Assembly: GCA_030435675.1 (NCBI GenBank)
Contig: CM059624.1
Location: forward strand, 2,008,769-2,072,768
Length of the DNA stretch: 64,000 nt
Direction of reading: 5' to 3'
DNA from: Steinernema hermaphroditum
Lineage: Eukaryota > Nematoda > Chromadorea > Rhabditida > Steinernematidae
Part shown: positions 12,701 through 21,779 of the stretch, piece after piece
Layout of the letters: every line of letters starts with the position of its first letter
How positions within the stretch are numbered: the stretch's first letter is position 1
Position numbers and translations under genes: made by a program
Notes under the pieces: generated by a model
What the model was told of the DNA's origin: nothing
The model's input: only the letters and a program-made list of their open reading frames with translations
Database searches by the model: none

Positions 12701-15662
12701 TCACTCTTTCCAAGTGCACTTGTGCGTCCAGAAAGCTGTTGTACTGGCAGAGGAGTTGCGTAGAAATGTATCTCTCCGAAGTTCATGACAGAGAGCAGCG
12801 AGAAACAGTTACTGAAGGCGTTTGTCTTCTCATCCTCGATGTAAATGCCAATTGATGCTTCATTGATGATGCGCCTCGCAAATGTTAAAACTTCCGAAAT
12901 GTTCTTTTCACGATTTCACGAGTTTACTTCATGAATCAAAGGCGTTACGCCTTGCATTAGTAGACAACAGAGGATATCACTTGTAGGCTGCTTCATTCCT
13001 GGCGCGGCGTTGATGTCGAACCGGTGGGAGACGGCGCGCTTCACGGGGCATCTGGGAATCGGCGAAACTCCGGAAATGGCGCTCGAACTTCTTCTTCTCG
13101 GGGCGTTTGAGGAGGCTTCTGAGCTCGCATCTCAGAAGTTTTTTTCAGAAGAAGTCCAACGTCCAGCGTCTGAATGAATATTCTGCGTAGAAGTCGTGAT
13201 GCATGTCATGTCTAGACAGTTGGACTTTTGGCCACTGTTCTGACTTTCGGCAAACTGATTCCAAAATCAACGCAGGGCCCTGCTGTCTTGACCGCTTCAA
13301 AACGAAAGAATACACTACTTAATGATGGTCTTACCGTGCTTACGCTGTAGATGACGGTTTGCGGAATGTGCGCTCAAGATGCAATTACCACTACTTTCCC
13401 ATTTATTCATTTACTCCTAAATCAATTCAAGTAACCAAGCACAATACACATTGAATTAGATCATCACCGTAGTCACTCCATCTTTAACTTCTTCTTCGGC
13501 TCAGGGCGAGACGTCGGAGCCGAAGATAGCTGTCCCAGTGGACGCAGACTGCATGACGATTCAGCGTCTGGATGTACTGGATTGCTGCTCAGCAGGAAAA
13601 AGGTGGAGCTGAAGTTGGGGTAGATCCTCTTGGGCTTGGGTCTAGCGACGTATGTATTATTATCTCTCTTGGTCATATTTTGCTCCACAATTTGCAACGT
13701 TTCTCTTGGCCATTTGCTTATTTCACGTACGACCATCTTTTCTAAACGCCCTGAGTGCACTTGTGCGTCCAAGAAACTATTGTACTGCGAGGACAGCGGA
13801 ACTGAATAGAAAGAAATCTCCCTAAAGTTGATGATGGAGAGCAGCGAGAGATAGTCGTTAAAAGCGTTTGTCTTCCGATCCCGGATACTAACGGCAATTA
13901 TCGCTTCATTGATGACGCGCCTCGTAAACGTTAAAAATTCCGAAAGGTCCCTTTCAGAAGTAGAACGTTCCAAAGGCCCAGCGTCTGCGATGGTAACGTA
14001 AGCGATTCGCGTGTATTTCTCAGGGAGATTCCGTAGTTCCTCAAAACTGAGATACCGCGTCTCATTTCCGATATCCTCTTCTGAAATTTCAAAAATTTCA
14101 TAACTGAATCTCTTGTAATCATAATCATAAGAGATAGACAGCATAAATTGTTTACGCATCTCTTGATGGATTTGCAGAACGGCACCCCATGTTTCCCCAA
14201 AAGGTTGAACTTCGGGCAGATACTTGAGCGTCGAGGCAACAGCGTCGCAGAAGATGAACGGCACTGTGTCCATGGCGGGAGTGAAGATTAGCGGTAGATG
14301 ATCTGAGATATGTTGTGTCATGCAATGCGAGCAATGTCGTGCATCGGAAAGCGCCTTGAGTCACTTTGCAAAGTGTTGTCATAAGAGCGGAAACCGATGG
14401 CGTCGAGATGGTGGAGCAAAGCCATATTCGGTTCGTAGTAAATCCAAGTGATAATAATCGCCTCAAGAACCCGAGTCCGAGCCGGCTCAGCCGGTAGGTC
14501 TTTTTCTCTGCTATCTCTTTTTCGGTAGGCGCTCCGTTGGCGAATATTCATTGGAGCAAGAACTATGTCACGGAAAGCCGAAACGTTACTCACAGCTTGA
14601 AACGTTGCTCAAAGCTTGAAACGTTACTCAAAGCTTGAAACGTTGCTCAAAGCTTGAAACGTTGCTCAAAGCTTGAAACTTTACTCAAAGCTTGAAACGT
14701 TGCTCAAAGCTTAAAACGTTACTCAAAGCTTGAAACGTTGCTCAAAGCTTGAAACTTTACTCAAAGCTTGAAACGTTACTCAAAGCTTGAAACGTTGCTC
14801 AAAGCTTTCCGTGATAAAATTTCATGAACTGTATGTTCTGCTGTATTACCGGCGGAATTCGTCCTTAATTCGTACCTAGTCAATCTTGACTCCGAAGGAA
14901 TTCTACTAGCCACCTTGTCAAGGATCATATTGAGGCTCACCTCATAGAATTTTTCACAGTTTTACATTTCCGCATAGTTGTTGCTTTAGGCTCTCAGGTC
15001 AGACATCATGTGGAACTTCGAGCCATGCATGTCCCGAAACTTCGTCTTCGAAATCTGGAAACAGTGCATGATCCACTTCGGTCTCCAACGCTCCTACAAA
15101 CTGCTTAACCTTGCCTTCGGACTTGTCAACAACGACACCAACTTGGAAGACTACAAGAACGATCTTAGGAGTTCGAGCTTTGAAGACATCGACTGCAGCC
15201 ATGCGCCAACTCACATGTTCCCTGAGCTCAAACCTCTCATGGGTGAGTTCTTCTCGTAGTCCACTACGTAAACACCACATTTCAGACGAATTCTTCTTGA
15301 ACTACACAAAAAGGCACACGTACGGAGTGGATCCGGTCGAGCTCGACTTCCTCAGCAGCCCTAACGTCTACGAGACCATAGTCCAGAAGTACGAAGACAT
15401 CTTCGATCCAAAGCTGGTCAACAGACCTGTTGGACCACCGGCCAGCAAGCCTATCACCACTGCCTTTGTCAGCTCCATCGTCAGCTTGGTGCTGGTCGTC
15501 GGCGTCGCGTCGGCCGCGCTCTACGGGTGCTCGAGAAGAGTGAAGCAGTACCAAATCGGTGACCATCAAGTCATTTATAACCGGTTTAACTCTGGGCATA
15601 TAGATGATAAGGATATCCTCGTGGATATGGAAGCCGTGCCCGACGGGTTCGTCACGTTGTAG
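6701..15662 (+). CDS. Single-pass membrane protein, family member C
   Basis: Exons 6701-6898, 9082-9178, 9225-9358, 11398-11691, 14990-15242 and 15286-15662 join in phase to 450 aa. A signal peptide (MLPTVLCLLLFVVSLSLADG) leads an ectodomain with Cys pairs, the module GAWSDRLIASVKTGC...GDWVEL, a helical part after DFVFVCD, and a juxtamembrane segment (RHTYGVDPVELDFLSSPN...EDIFDP). One transmembrane helix lies near residues 381-405, then a short tail with IGDHQVIYNRF. Exon phases match paralog D. Three introns are 2-3.3 kb, filled with transposons, tRNA-Gln and minus-strand genes, while the paralogs are compact. The family has no name I recognise; a type I cell-surface role is inferred from topology only. 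Confidence 0.75.
7274..7579. mobile_element. Mariner/Tc1-like MITE in intron 1 of gene C
   Basis: The left end tacagggtggtccaaaagag and the inverted right end (tacaagacgggtcaaaaagg on the other strand) form imperfect terminal repeats flanked by TA on both sides. The 306-bp interior has no transposase ORF, so this is a non-autonomous element. Confidence 0.65.
7867..8423 (-). mobile_element. Retroposon copy 2 (subfamily A) in intron 1 of gene C
   Basis: A minus-strand copy of the same retroposon, flanked by the 11-bp direct repeat cggcccgtata (7867-7877 and 8413-8423). It shares with copy 1 the 5' gagcggtcggtccctccgg block, the central gatgcgagctca...cgccccgagaagaagaag part and the 3' hairpin (aaggcgtaacgcctt) plus tgattcatgaagtaaaatcg tail. 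Compared with copy 1 it has small internal duplications (for example gaagcctcctc repeated). Confidence 0.8.
8617..8688 (+). tRNA. tRNA-Gln (CTG)
   Basis: A complete 72-nt cloverleaf can be drawn: acceptor ggtcccg/cgggacc, D arm with gtagcggttagc, anticodon loop ctctgaa (CTG), T arm with gagttcaaatctc. It lies on the same strand inside intron 1 of membrane-protein gene C. Confidence 0.93.
10060..10696 (+). mobile_element. Retroposon copy 3 (subfamily B) in intron 3 of gene C
   Basis: An element of about 617 bp lies between direct repeats gtcctttttg (10060-10069 and 10687-10696). The 5' part (gatcggtcgggtcgtccact) and 3' hairpin plus aaataaactcgtaaactcg tail match the family. The middle (cccagaaggcctggaacacc) is shared only with the copy at 57.7 kb, defining a second subfamily. 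No long ORF is present. Confidence 0.8.
10930..11060. repeat. Foldback element in intron 3 of gene C
   Basis: Two ~48-bp arms (10930-10978 and 11011-11060) are near-perfect inverted copies around a ~32-bp centre; key arm sequence is ggcttggccatactcc. Both ends abut TTAA-like sequence, so a TTAA-targeting MITE is plausible. The preceding 85 bp carry GAGTCC/GGACTC repeats like those at 21 kb. Confidence 0.6.
11755..12202 (-). CDS. Stand-alone F5/8C (BTBD9-like discoidin) domain protein
   Basis: Two exons (12202-11925, 11875-11755) give 132 aa. YNADDRHFNYYIETSADGEN, DRTAEACKS and HPVAYIRIVGTYCSEIEYFH match the F5/8 type C domain pattern found in BTBD9-type proteins, where this beta-sandwich follows BTB and BACK domains. 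Neither BTB nor BACK is found upstream, so the gene is a single-domain derivative or a fragment. The ATG is two bases after a gattatttcag acceptor, a likely trans-splice site, which argues that it is expressed alone. It lies wholly inside intron 4 of plus-strand gene C. Confidence 0.65.
12505..13175 (-). pseudogene. Broken copy of the 13.5-14.3 kb gene, split by a retroposon
   Basis: Blocks at 12640-12905 and 13140-13170 are clearly similar to 13680-13985 in the intact neighbour (for example gcacttgtgcgtccagaaa and gcttcattgatga), and the 3' flanks share a ttcatttactc block. A truncated retroposon interrupts the copy at the point matching ccctttcagaag in the intact gene. Similarity fades beyond ~13175, so only the C-terminal coding part was duplicated or kept. 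Confidence 0.6.
12908..13133 (-). mobile_element. Retroposon copy 4, 5'-truncated (subfamily A)
   Basis: About 226 bp of the retroposon's 3' half, from gatgcgagctcagaagcc through the hairpin aaggcgtaacgcctt to the tgattcatgaagtaaactcg tail. The 5' half is missing, as expected for incomplete reverse transcription. It interrupts a duplicated gene fragment, and the intact duplicate supplies the empty-site sequence. I see no clean target duplication. Confidence 0.7.
13473..14273 (-). CDS. Intronless protein of unknown family
   Basis: A single open frame encodes 266 aa starting MDTVPFIFCDAVASTLKYLP. It has no signal peptide or membrane helix and ends in a basic tail (RPEPKKKLKME). The style recalls nematode-expanded F-box-associated or substrate-adaptor families, but I cannot name one. 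A partial copy next door (12.5-13.2 kb) confirms that the stretch behaves as a gene unit. It lies inside intron 4 of gene C on the opposite strand. Confidence 0.55.
   Translation of the reverse strand: MDTVPFIFCDAVASTLKYLPEVQPFGETWGAVLQIHQEMRKQFMLSISYDYDYKRFSYEIFEISEEDIGNETRYLSFEELRNLPEKYTRIAYVTIADAGPLERSTSERDLSEFLTFTRRVINEAIIAVSIRDRKTNAFNDYLSLLSIINFREISFYSVPLSSQYNSFLDAQVHSGRLEKMVVREISKWPRETLQIVEQNMTKRDNNTYVARPKPKRIYPNFSSTFFLLSSNPVHPDAESSCSLRPLGQLSSAPTSRPEPKKKLKME
14567..14817. repeat. 19-bp minisatellite bracketed by inverted ends
   Basis: About twelve tandem units of cttgaaacgttgctcaaag (variants with actttactc or cgttactc) run from ~14578 to 14806. The array is bounded by tcacggaaagc on the left and its inverse gctttccgtga on the right, so the whole block looks like one inverted-repeat-ended element. 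It lies in intron 4 of gene C. Confidence 0.85.
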
Positions 15663-17096
15663 ATATGTTCGGATTGTGTTGTGATGGATGAAACGAGGTG
15701 TATGGAATGAAATGGGTACTGTTTGTGATGATAAAGTATTATTGAACTACGGTATTCGACTCTCCGAATGTGGAAGAGAAAGTGGAAATGTGGGGCGAAT
15801 GGAATTCCTGAAACTCTAGTCGTGTACATGGTATGACGATTAACACACAGTTTGAAAATACCCTATTAACGTGGTATCACCAAGAGCCGCAGGACCAGCC
15901 TTGATTCGTCTGGTGGCGCGACGAATCTTAGGCTTGAGAGGGCGGTGCGGGTGGTGTGACTTTTTATGATTTGTGTCCGCGAAAAAGATCCGAGGCGAAA
16001 CCGAAACCGAAAAAGTGTCGGGGAGGCCGTTTTTTTGTTTATTTGTGCCTGCATTGTTTATGCCTGTTTATGCCGACATCAGATCTCTTGCTTTATATGG
16101 GCCGACAGTCACAATATCATGTTCAGTCTCACTTTGGATTTTTGTTTTCCGGTTGGTCTCGCCGAATGTTTATATTGTGTGATGTATACATTATATGGCG
16201 CGTAGCGGGGCCTCCCTTCACAGAAGAAAAAGCGGTGTAGAAGTGATCTGTTTTTGAGCGCACTACTACATAGATTGAGGATAAAAAAGTTGTGAAGTCA
16301 TCGGGGGTTTGGCATCGCTCCTCGATTTCCGGGTCACAGGTGGCCGTCGTTGGGTTACGGTGGATGACGAAGGGGTGGCCGGCCGGCTTTCGATGTATAA
16401 GGTGATGCTGCGGAAGAAGAACGATCAGCATGGAGAGCTGGCACTCGACTTCTGGAAGGCAGAGATTACAAGAGGAGGCCTGTCGATCTTTCCCCAACAC
16501 TCATCCATCGCCTTCCAGAAGCTGAGCTAAGGGTCACCTTGCTTTGTTAAACTGAAAAACATTATTTATTGCTCTTGGGTTTCGATTTCGTCGCAAACCA
16601 AGACATAAGCAACAGGTTGTCCCGAAAACAGTGAGTGACCGTCCAATACCAGTGGTTAAACGGTAATGCTTACTGTAAATCCTATGCCGATATGTTTATC
16701 ATTCTTTCGAAAAACCTAAATTTGAGAAATACGAAAACTTCTATTCTCGGAATAGCTAAGAAGTCGTCGAGTTAGGCCAGTGCAGTGGAGGGAACAACAG
16801 AGCCATCCCTCGCTGTCGTCTGTGGCTACAATTCTCATCCTTCCCCTCTTTTGACTTGAGTGTTATGGGGATGATTATGGTACGTGGTACCATAACTCGT
16901 GAGGGTTGAAATCACCTTTGTCCTTCCTTGCGGTAAGCTACAGTAATGGTCTATTTGAATACGTATGGTCCCCTGAAATGTGCTCTTTCTGCCATGTAAT
17001 TGCGTCTAACAGATTTCGATGAATTTACATGATCTTACCTTTCCGTTTCGATGAAAATTTGTCACTTCAGGACATAAATACATAAACACTTTCAGG
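15663..17096. other. Intergenic between membrane-protein genes C and D
   Basis: No gene is supported. A 73-codon open stretch at 16309-16530 has coding-like composition but no match I recognise and no clear start signal. Gene D is preceded by cactttcag directly before its ATG. Confidence 0.4.
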
Positions 17097-18988
17097 ATGA
17101 AGGCATCCAATTGCCTCCTTCTAATATCCATACTCATAATCCTTGTGTCTTCAATCATCTGCCAATACATTGAACCCACATATTCATATCTCGAAAAACA
17201 GGAAAGGAAACTCATTCATACGGTCGCATGTCTACAGGGCGCATATCCACGCTACTACAACGAAACTTCCAAGAGATACGAGCTGCTGCAGAAACGCGCT
17301 GAGAACTGTGGTGTGAACGAGATCAGCCGACTCTGTCGAATCGTATGAAATGTCGCCTCTAAATATGCTGACAACTGGCTTTCCAGGCATACAAGAAAAT
17401 GGCTTGCGGGCACGATCTCAAAGAGGAGATCAATGGGGATGATGACCCTTCTGGGGTGGTATACGGTAACACAAAGCAGCGTAAATATAAGCCCACTGGA
17501 ATGTTCTTGAAGAAGTTCAAGTGCGAAGGTGAGTGAAGTACTTCCCTTCTTTTGAGTCGGGGAGGGAAATTGCGACTGTTTGCGGGGAGCGGTGCGATGA
17601 GAGCGCAGACGACGAGAGACAAGGGACCTCAGACATCGTTTGTATGTTTATAGGTTCTCCGTTTATATAAGGGATTTCAGATCCACTCGGCTTTCCTGAC
17701 TGGGAGCTGCATCGAAACAACACTCCCGAAGCTTGGGGTGATCGACTGGTCATCGCGGAAGACGAAGATCCTATCACTGGAAAGGAGTGGCTTAAACACG
17801 TTGAGAATGAATGTGGAGGTGTAAGCGTCTCTCGTCTCTATCCGCATAGGGAAATACATTTAGCATCCTATAGCCTACTACTACGAGGGTTTCTGTGGCG
17901 AGCTCCAGAATAGGCATTTTGAAATAACGTTCTCATGTAATCGTCCAAAGCAAGAATTTCCCGAATTGAAGGACCCCGAACTGGAGGAAGCCGAAGCGAG
18001 TCTTCACGACAACCAGTTTGAGATCTTGGACAAGTATGGCCTTTTAGTCCAGAAGAAGGCCAACGCGAAGAGGGACAACGATATGAAGACCGTGGAGCTG
18101 CTGAATCAAAAACTGAGAAACTTGCTGGAACAGGCTCATTCTTTGGTTAGGCGAGTCCACAAGATGAGAGCGCAGAATGTCAATCCTGGAAAGGTACCAC
18201 TGACAAAATCCCCTCCAACTGTAACCATGCGAGTAGTTTTAGACTGCCGAGATGATTTTCTCGCCAACCCATACAAGGATCCACTCTCTTCTTAAGACCA
18301 AGGAATATTACAAAGCCCGCATTCATAAATTCGGACTGCAGCGATCGAAGGATCTGCTCAAACTGGCTGCTCGCCGCTTGGAGGGCGCTACCGAGAAGAC
18401 CTCTTCACTGGGGACACTTGTGAAGTACAACATTGAGGAGGTGGAGTCGAAATTCATGGACACCTATTTTCCGGAGGTTTTCGATGAGATGAGTAAGTTG
18501 CCTGAAAACCGGGTGGTATCTCCAAATGAGATGTTCCGTTTTTGGGTACATTCATCACAATTCTAGGGTTGTACTACATCGAGTACTGTAGGAACAATAC
18601 CCTCGGAATTGACCGGGAATTCATGGTGTTCCTCGAACAACCCCAGGCGGATGTTATAATAGGCGGACTCTACGACGAAATCTTCAGTGAGAACGCGATC
18701 GACAGGAAATACATCAGATGTGATGACTCCAACTACGGTGGCTTCATTGTGGCCCTCCTGATCGTTGCCGCCGTAGCTGTAATTACTGTCTATCGACTGA
18801 GGCTCCACGAACGTTTCATGCCTGAGAAACATCGTCTTGAGATGACGATATACTACAACAAGGCCGATGACGACTCTGAAGAGGGTGAGAGTTGTTGTAT
18901 TCGCGCTGTGGAGAATGTCTACGCGATGGAGCCGAGTTCGTCGAATGGATATGGCGACGAGGAGAGTCTCGGTTATGTGGAGATGTGA
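17097..18988 (+). CDS. Single-pass membrane protein, family member D
   Basis: Six exons (17097-17342, 17387-17528, 17681-17818, 17874-18193, 18297-18492, 18567-18988) join in phase to 487 aa. The N-terminus (MKASNCLLLISILIILVSSI) is a signal peptide. The ectodomain carries EAWGDRLVIAEDEDPITGKE with following cysteines, a charged helical stretch (about residues 200-280) and the juxtamembrane YCRNNTLGIDREF...LYDEIF. A transmembrane helix (FIVALLIVAAVAVITVY) lies near 405-424, followed by an acidic Tyr-rich tail. The first intron, after a CR(I/T) codon pair, is shared with C but absent from E and F. The ATG follows ctttcag by one base, so trans-splicing is likely. AATAAA lies near 19149. Confidence 0.82.
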
Positions 18989-19488
18989 ATCACGAGTTTT
19001 AGTAGTTAAGTTAACTTATTACGTACCAAATACCTTCAATGCGTCGTCGCTGCCTCTATCTATGTATATCTACATCTATGTACACTGCTATTTAGTGAGC
19101 TTATGTAAGTGTTCTCCATATATCTATTTTATAACTCCCTTCCATCTTTGCGAATAAACTAGTCCAACACTTGGGGGAAACATGCTGAGAACCTGGAAGT
19201 GATAGCTTCGGACAAGAATAAGCTTCCAGAATAAAGAAGATGTGGACGGATTCCAAGTAATCCATCCAAAACAACGCACCCACAGCTCCACATCAATATC
19301 TTATATAGCGGATTCTGTGTCCGATGGCTAAACACAAAAGGATACGTAGGCTGACTTCAAGATAAGGACACTTCGAAGAACCATTTCTGTAAGCCGGTTA
19401 AACTACGTGCAAATGCGTCTAGACTGTAGACATTAAGGCATCCCTTCCACCGCTCCCCCCCTCCTCCAGGCTCCTCACTCCCTCACTT

Positions 19489-20163
19489 ATGCGATCTCTC
19501 GTGTGGTCGAGCCTACTTCTGATCTGGGCGGCGGATGTGGTATATTCGGAACGCGTAGTCACCGTCGAAATCTCGGGAGAGTCGCTGACGGACGAGTGCA
19601 TCAGTGAGTTCTTCAAGGTCGATTCTCCCAGAATCACCTCTGATCGTTTCAGTGTCGGGCTCCTCGGCCGACATCTTCTTGTGGCTGGGAACTCTGGACG
19701 TCAACGGCTTCTTGACGCGGCTTGACGGCCCCGTCGACGCCAACCCGAAGCGTTCCATCGATACCGGCTCGCTGACCGCCTTCCAGCCCCTTCATATAGA
19801 ACTGGAGGAGAGCGAAGTGGAGCAATGTGTAGAGTGGGGCCACGACTACTGCTTCCCCCACGCCGACGTCCTCTTCATCGCCTACAACGGCTCCATGGAG
19901 ACGCATTCGATGTGGACGCCCGCGCACTTCGCCGTCCGAATTCGCTATGAGTACAAGGGAGTTCAGTCAGTCATCTCTTCGCCTTTATTCGCCACTACTC
20001 GAACGCTTTCAGATACGATTCCACGACGGACCATCCGATGACGCATGAGTGCAGCGCGTGGATGGAGGAGGACACTTGGTACCAGATCGGGCCGCGCTAC
20101 GGACAGTTCTTGAAGATCGGCGAGAAACCGAAAGTGGGACAGTGGATTCGCGATTGGATTTGA
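19489..20163 (+). CDS. Secreted protein of unknown family, 192 aa
   Basis: Exons 19489-19603, 19653-19965 and 20013-20163 join in phase. The signal peptide is MRSLVWSSLLLIWAADVVYS. The mature protein has few cysteines and Trp/Tyr-rich motifs (WGHDYCFPHADVLFIAYNGS, EDTWYQIGPRYGQF) and ends KVGQWIRDWI. Introns are 47-49 bp. AATAAA is present near 20211. I recognise no domain. The acceptor of exon 2 recreates an ATG codon, but the upstream start with its signal peptide is better supported. Confidence 0.7.
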
Positions 20164-20244
20164 AAAAGCTGGTGTGTGCTAGGCGGCTTGATTGCATGAT
20201 ATATATTTATAATAAACTTTAAAATGACATCCCATCCCAGTTAG

Positions 20245-20466
20245 TTATCCAAGTCGAATCCAAGGTTGTTTCGGTTGTGGGTCAAAGGCAATGTCTTCTT
20301 GATCGGGAAGAGTGTCAAAACGAAGGAACATGTTCTCAGGACCACTCTCGACCTTCTCGACGACGGGAGCGCAGTTGACGAAGACGAAGCCGAGGATCTA
20401 AATCGAGTTTTCGGCGATCTGATTTGAAAGAGTTCTTACGAGAAGAGCGAAGAAGAGAGTCTTCAT
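20245..20466 (-). CDS. RF-type secreted peptide precursor, copy 3 (ends PWIRLG)
   Basis: Two exons (20466-20440 and 20397-20245, 42-bp intron) encode 59 aa: signal peptide MKTLFFALLILGFVFVNC, an internal PENMFLRFD and the C-terminus QPWIRLG directly before the stop. The 9-codon first exon, intron position and signal peptide are almost identical to the three copies at 61-63.7 kb. The terminal Gly could serve for C-terminal amidation, as in RFamide-like neuropeptides, but canonical dibasic sites are missing. In this copy both RF motifs are altered (RFD, RLG). A TATA box (tgtatataaac on the minus strand) lies near 20515-20530. Confidence 0.65.
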
Positions 20467-20595
20467 GGTGGACAGAGCTGAAGAAGCTTCTGATGGAGAT
20501 GACTAGACGTGAACGGTTTATATACAGTTCCGCGGGCTACTGTATAATGCAAACAAAATTGTTCGGGAAGAGACGAAAATGGGATTTCGGAAGAA

Positions 20596-20630
20596 ATAAT
20601 GAGTTTTGAATCTATGATTAGGCAGGTGTT
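20596..20630 (-). promoter_or_regulatory. Conserved upstream block of RF-peptide copy 3
   Basis: Read on the minus strand: cacctgcctaatcatag followed by attcaaaactcatt. The same block precedes the other three copies. It holds an E-box (CACCTG) and a CTAATCA core. Confidence 0.55.
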
Positions 20631-20740
20631 GGAGCAGTGAACGGTTGTTTTATGTGTTTGAAGAGCGGCGCTAGAATAATGGTGAAATGAGAATTTGAGC
20701 TACTGGATATCGATGTGGGATATGCTCGCTTAAAAAATTC

Positions 20741-20812
20741 GGGCTGAGCCGGGGATTGATCCCGGGACCTCTCGCACCCTAAGCGAGAATCATACCACTA
20801 GACCACTCAGCC
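20741..20812 (-). tRNA. tRNA-Pro (AGG)
   Basis: 72-nt cloverleaf with acceptor ggctgag/ctcagcc, anticodon loop ttagggt (AGG) and T arm ccggg/cccgg. It is head-to-head with a second copy 106 bp away. Confidence 0.93.
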
Positions 20813-20918
20813 ATGGTTCTCTTCCTTTCTCTATGATCTTCTCCTCCAGGTGGGATATCGATGACCTAATTAATGGAAACTCTCGGCGGACTTCTTTCCT
20901 GGGGTGCGTAGATCTCAT

Positions 20919-20990
20919 GGCTGAGTGGTCTAGTGGTATGATTCTCGCTTAGGGTGCGAGAGGTCCCGGGATCAATCCCCGGCTCAGCCC
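20919..20990 (+). tRNA. tRNA-Pro (AGG)
   Basis: Same sequence as the divergent partner at 20741-20812; anticodon loop ttagggt. The pair and its spacer recur in inverted orientation at 62 kb. Confidence 0.93.
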
Positions 20991-21017
20991 GAATTTTTGT
21001 AAAGTTGTTCCTGACAA

Positions 21018-21723
21018 CAGAGATCGGAATTCGACCAAAAAAGTCATCGAGTCCGAGTCCGAGTCCGGACTCGATTTTTGTCGATGATCGAGTCCGAGTC
21101 CGGACTCGAGTATAATTTCACGTCGAGTCCGAGTCCGGACTCGAAAAAATTCGTCGGACTCGATCGAGTCCGAGTCCGAAATGAGTCCGGAAAACAGTAT
21201 AAATTTTAAAAATTTTAATTTTTTTCGCACTCATTTCAAGCTGCTCCGATGGGATCCTGTCTCAGGTTGATAGAAGCTTCAAAGGGACTGCGACAAAAGG
21301 ATAGAACGTTGCTTCTATCTTGCGAGGGCGTAGGTGGGTCGTGAGGTACTAGGACATTGGGTTGTGAGGTACTAGGACATTTGCGCTTTCGATTTCAGCA
21401 ATCTTTCCTTGGGTACACTATGCGCTTTGTCCAGTGCTGATGACCAATCGAGTTGTTTAAACGTTTTTGAGGCACATCCCTACTTCTTGTCAAAAAATAC
21501 GGCAGTAGTACGCTATTTCATAAAAAAAAATTTTTTTGAGGTTTCACGAAACCGTAAATTGAGATTAACCACTTATTTAACTTTGGATTTCTACTTGAAT
21601 GTCTGCTGTCACGTTTTTCGTCTGCTGTCACCCTCAAAATGGTGGCGAGTCCGAGTCCGAGTCCATCCGCGGACTTTCGCGGACAGATCCGCGGACTCGA
21701 GCCCGGACTCGTTCCGATCTCTG
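21018..21723. mobile_element. GAGTCC-rich inverted-repeat element
   Basis: The inverted motif cagagatcggaa (21018-21029) and ttccgatctctg (21712-21723) bounds a 0.7-kb block. Near both ends are runs of gagtccgagtccggactcg, themselves palindromic. No ORF is evident. Similar GAGTC clusters occur at 10.85 and 62.95 kb, so it is probably a dispersed non-autonomous element. Confidence 0.5.
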
Positions 21724-21779
21724 CCTGACAATGTATACCGATATGGTGACGTTTATTCTTTACGTTTACTTAAAAAAGT

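Noticed and set aside
14581..14820. CRISPR array
   Set aside because: Units are contiguous 19-bp tandem repeats without unique spacers, in a eukaryotic sequence; it is a minisatellite.
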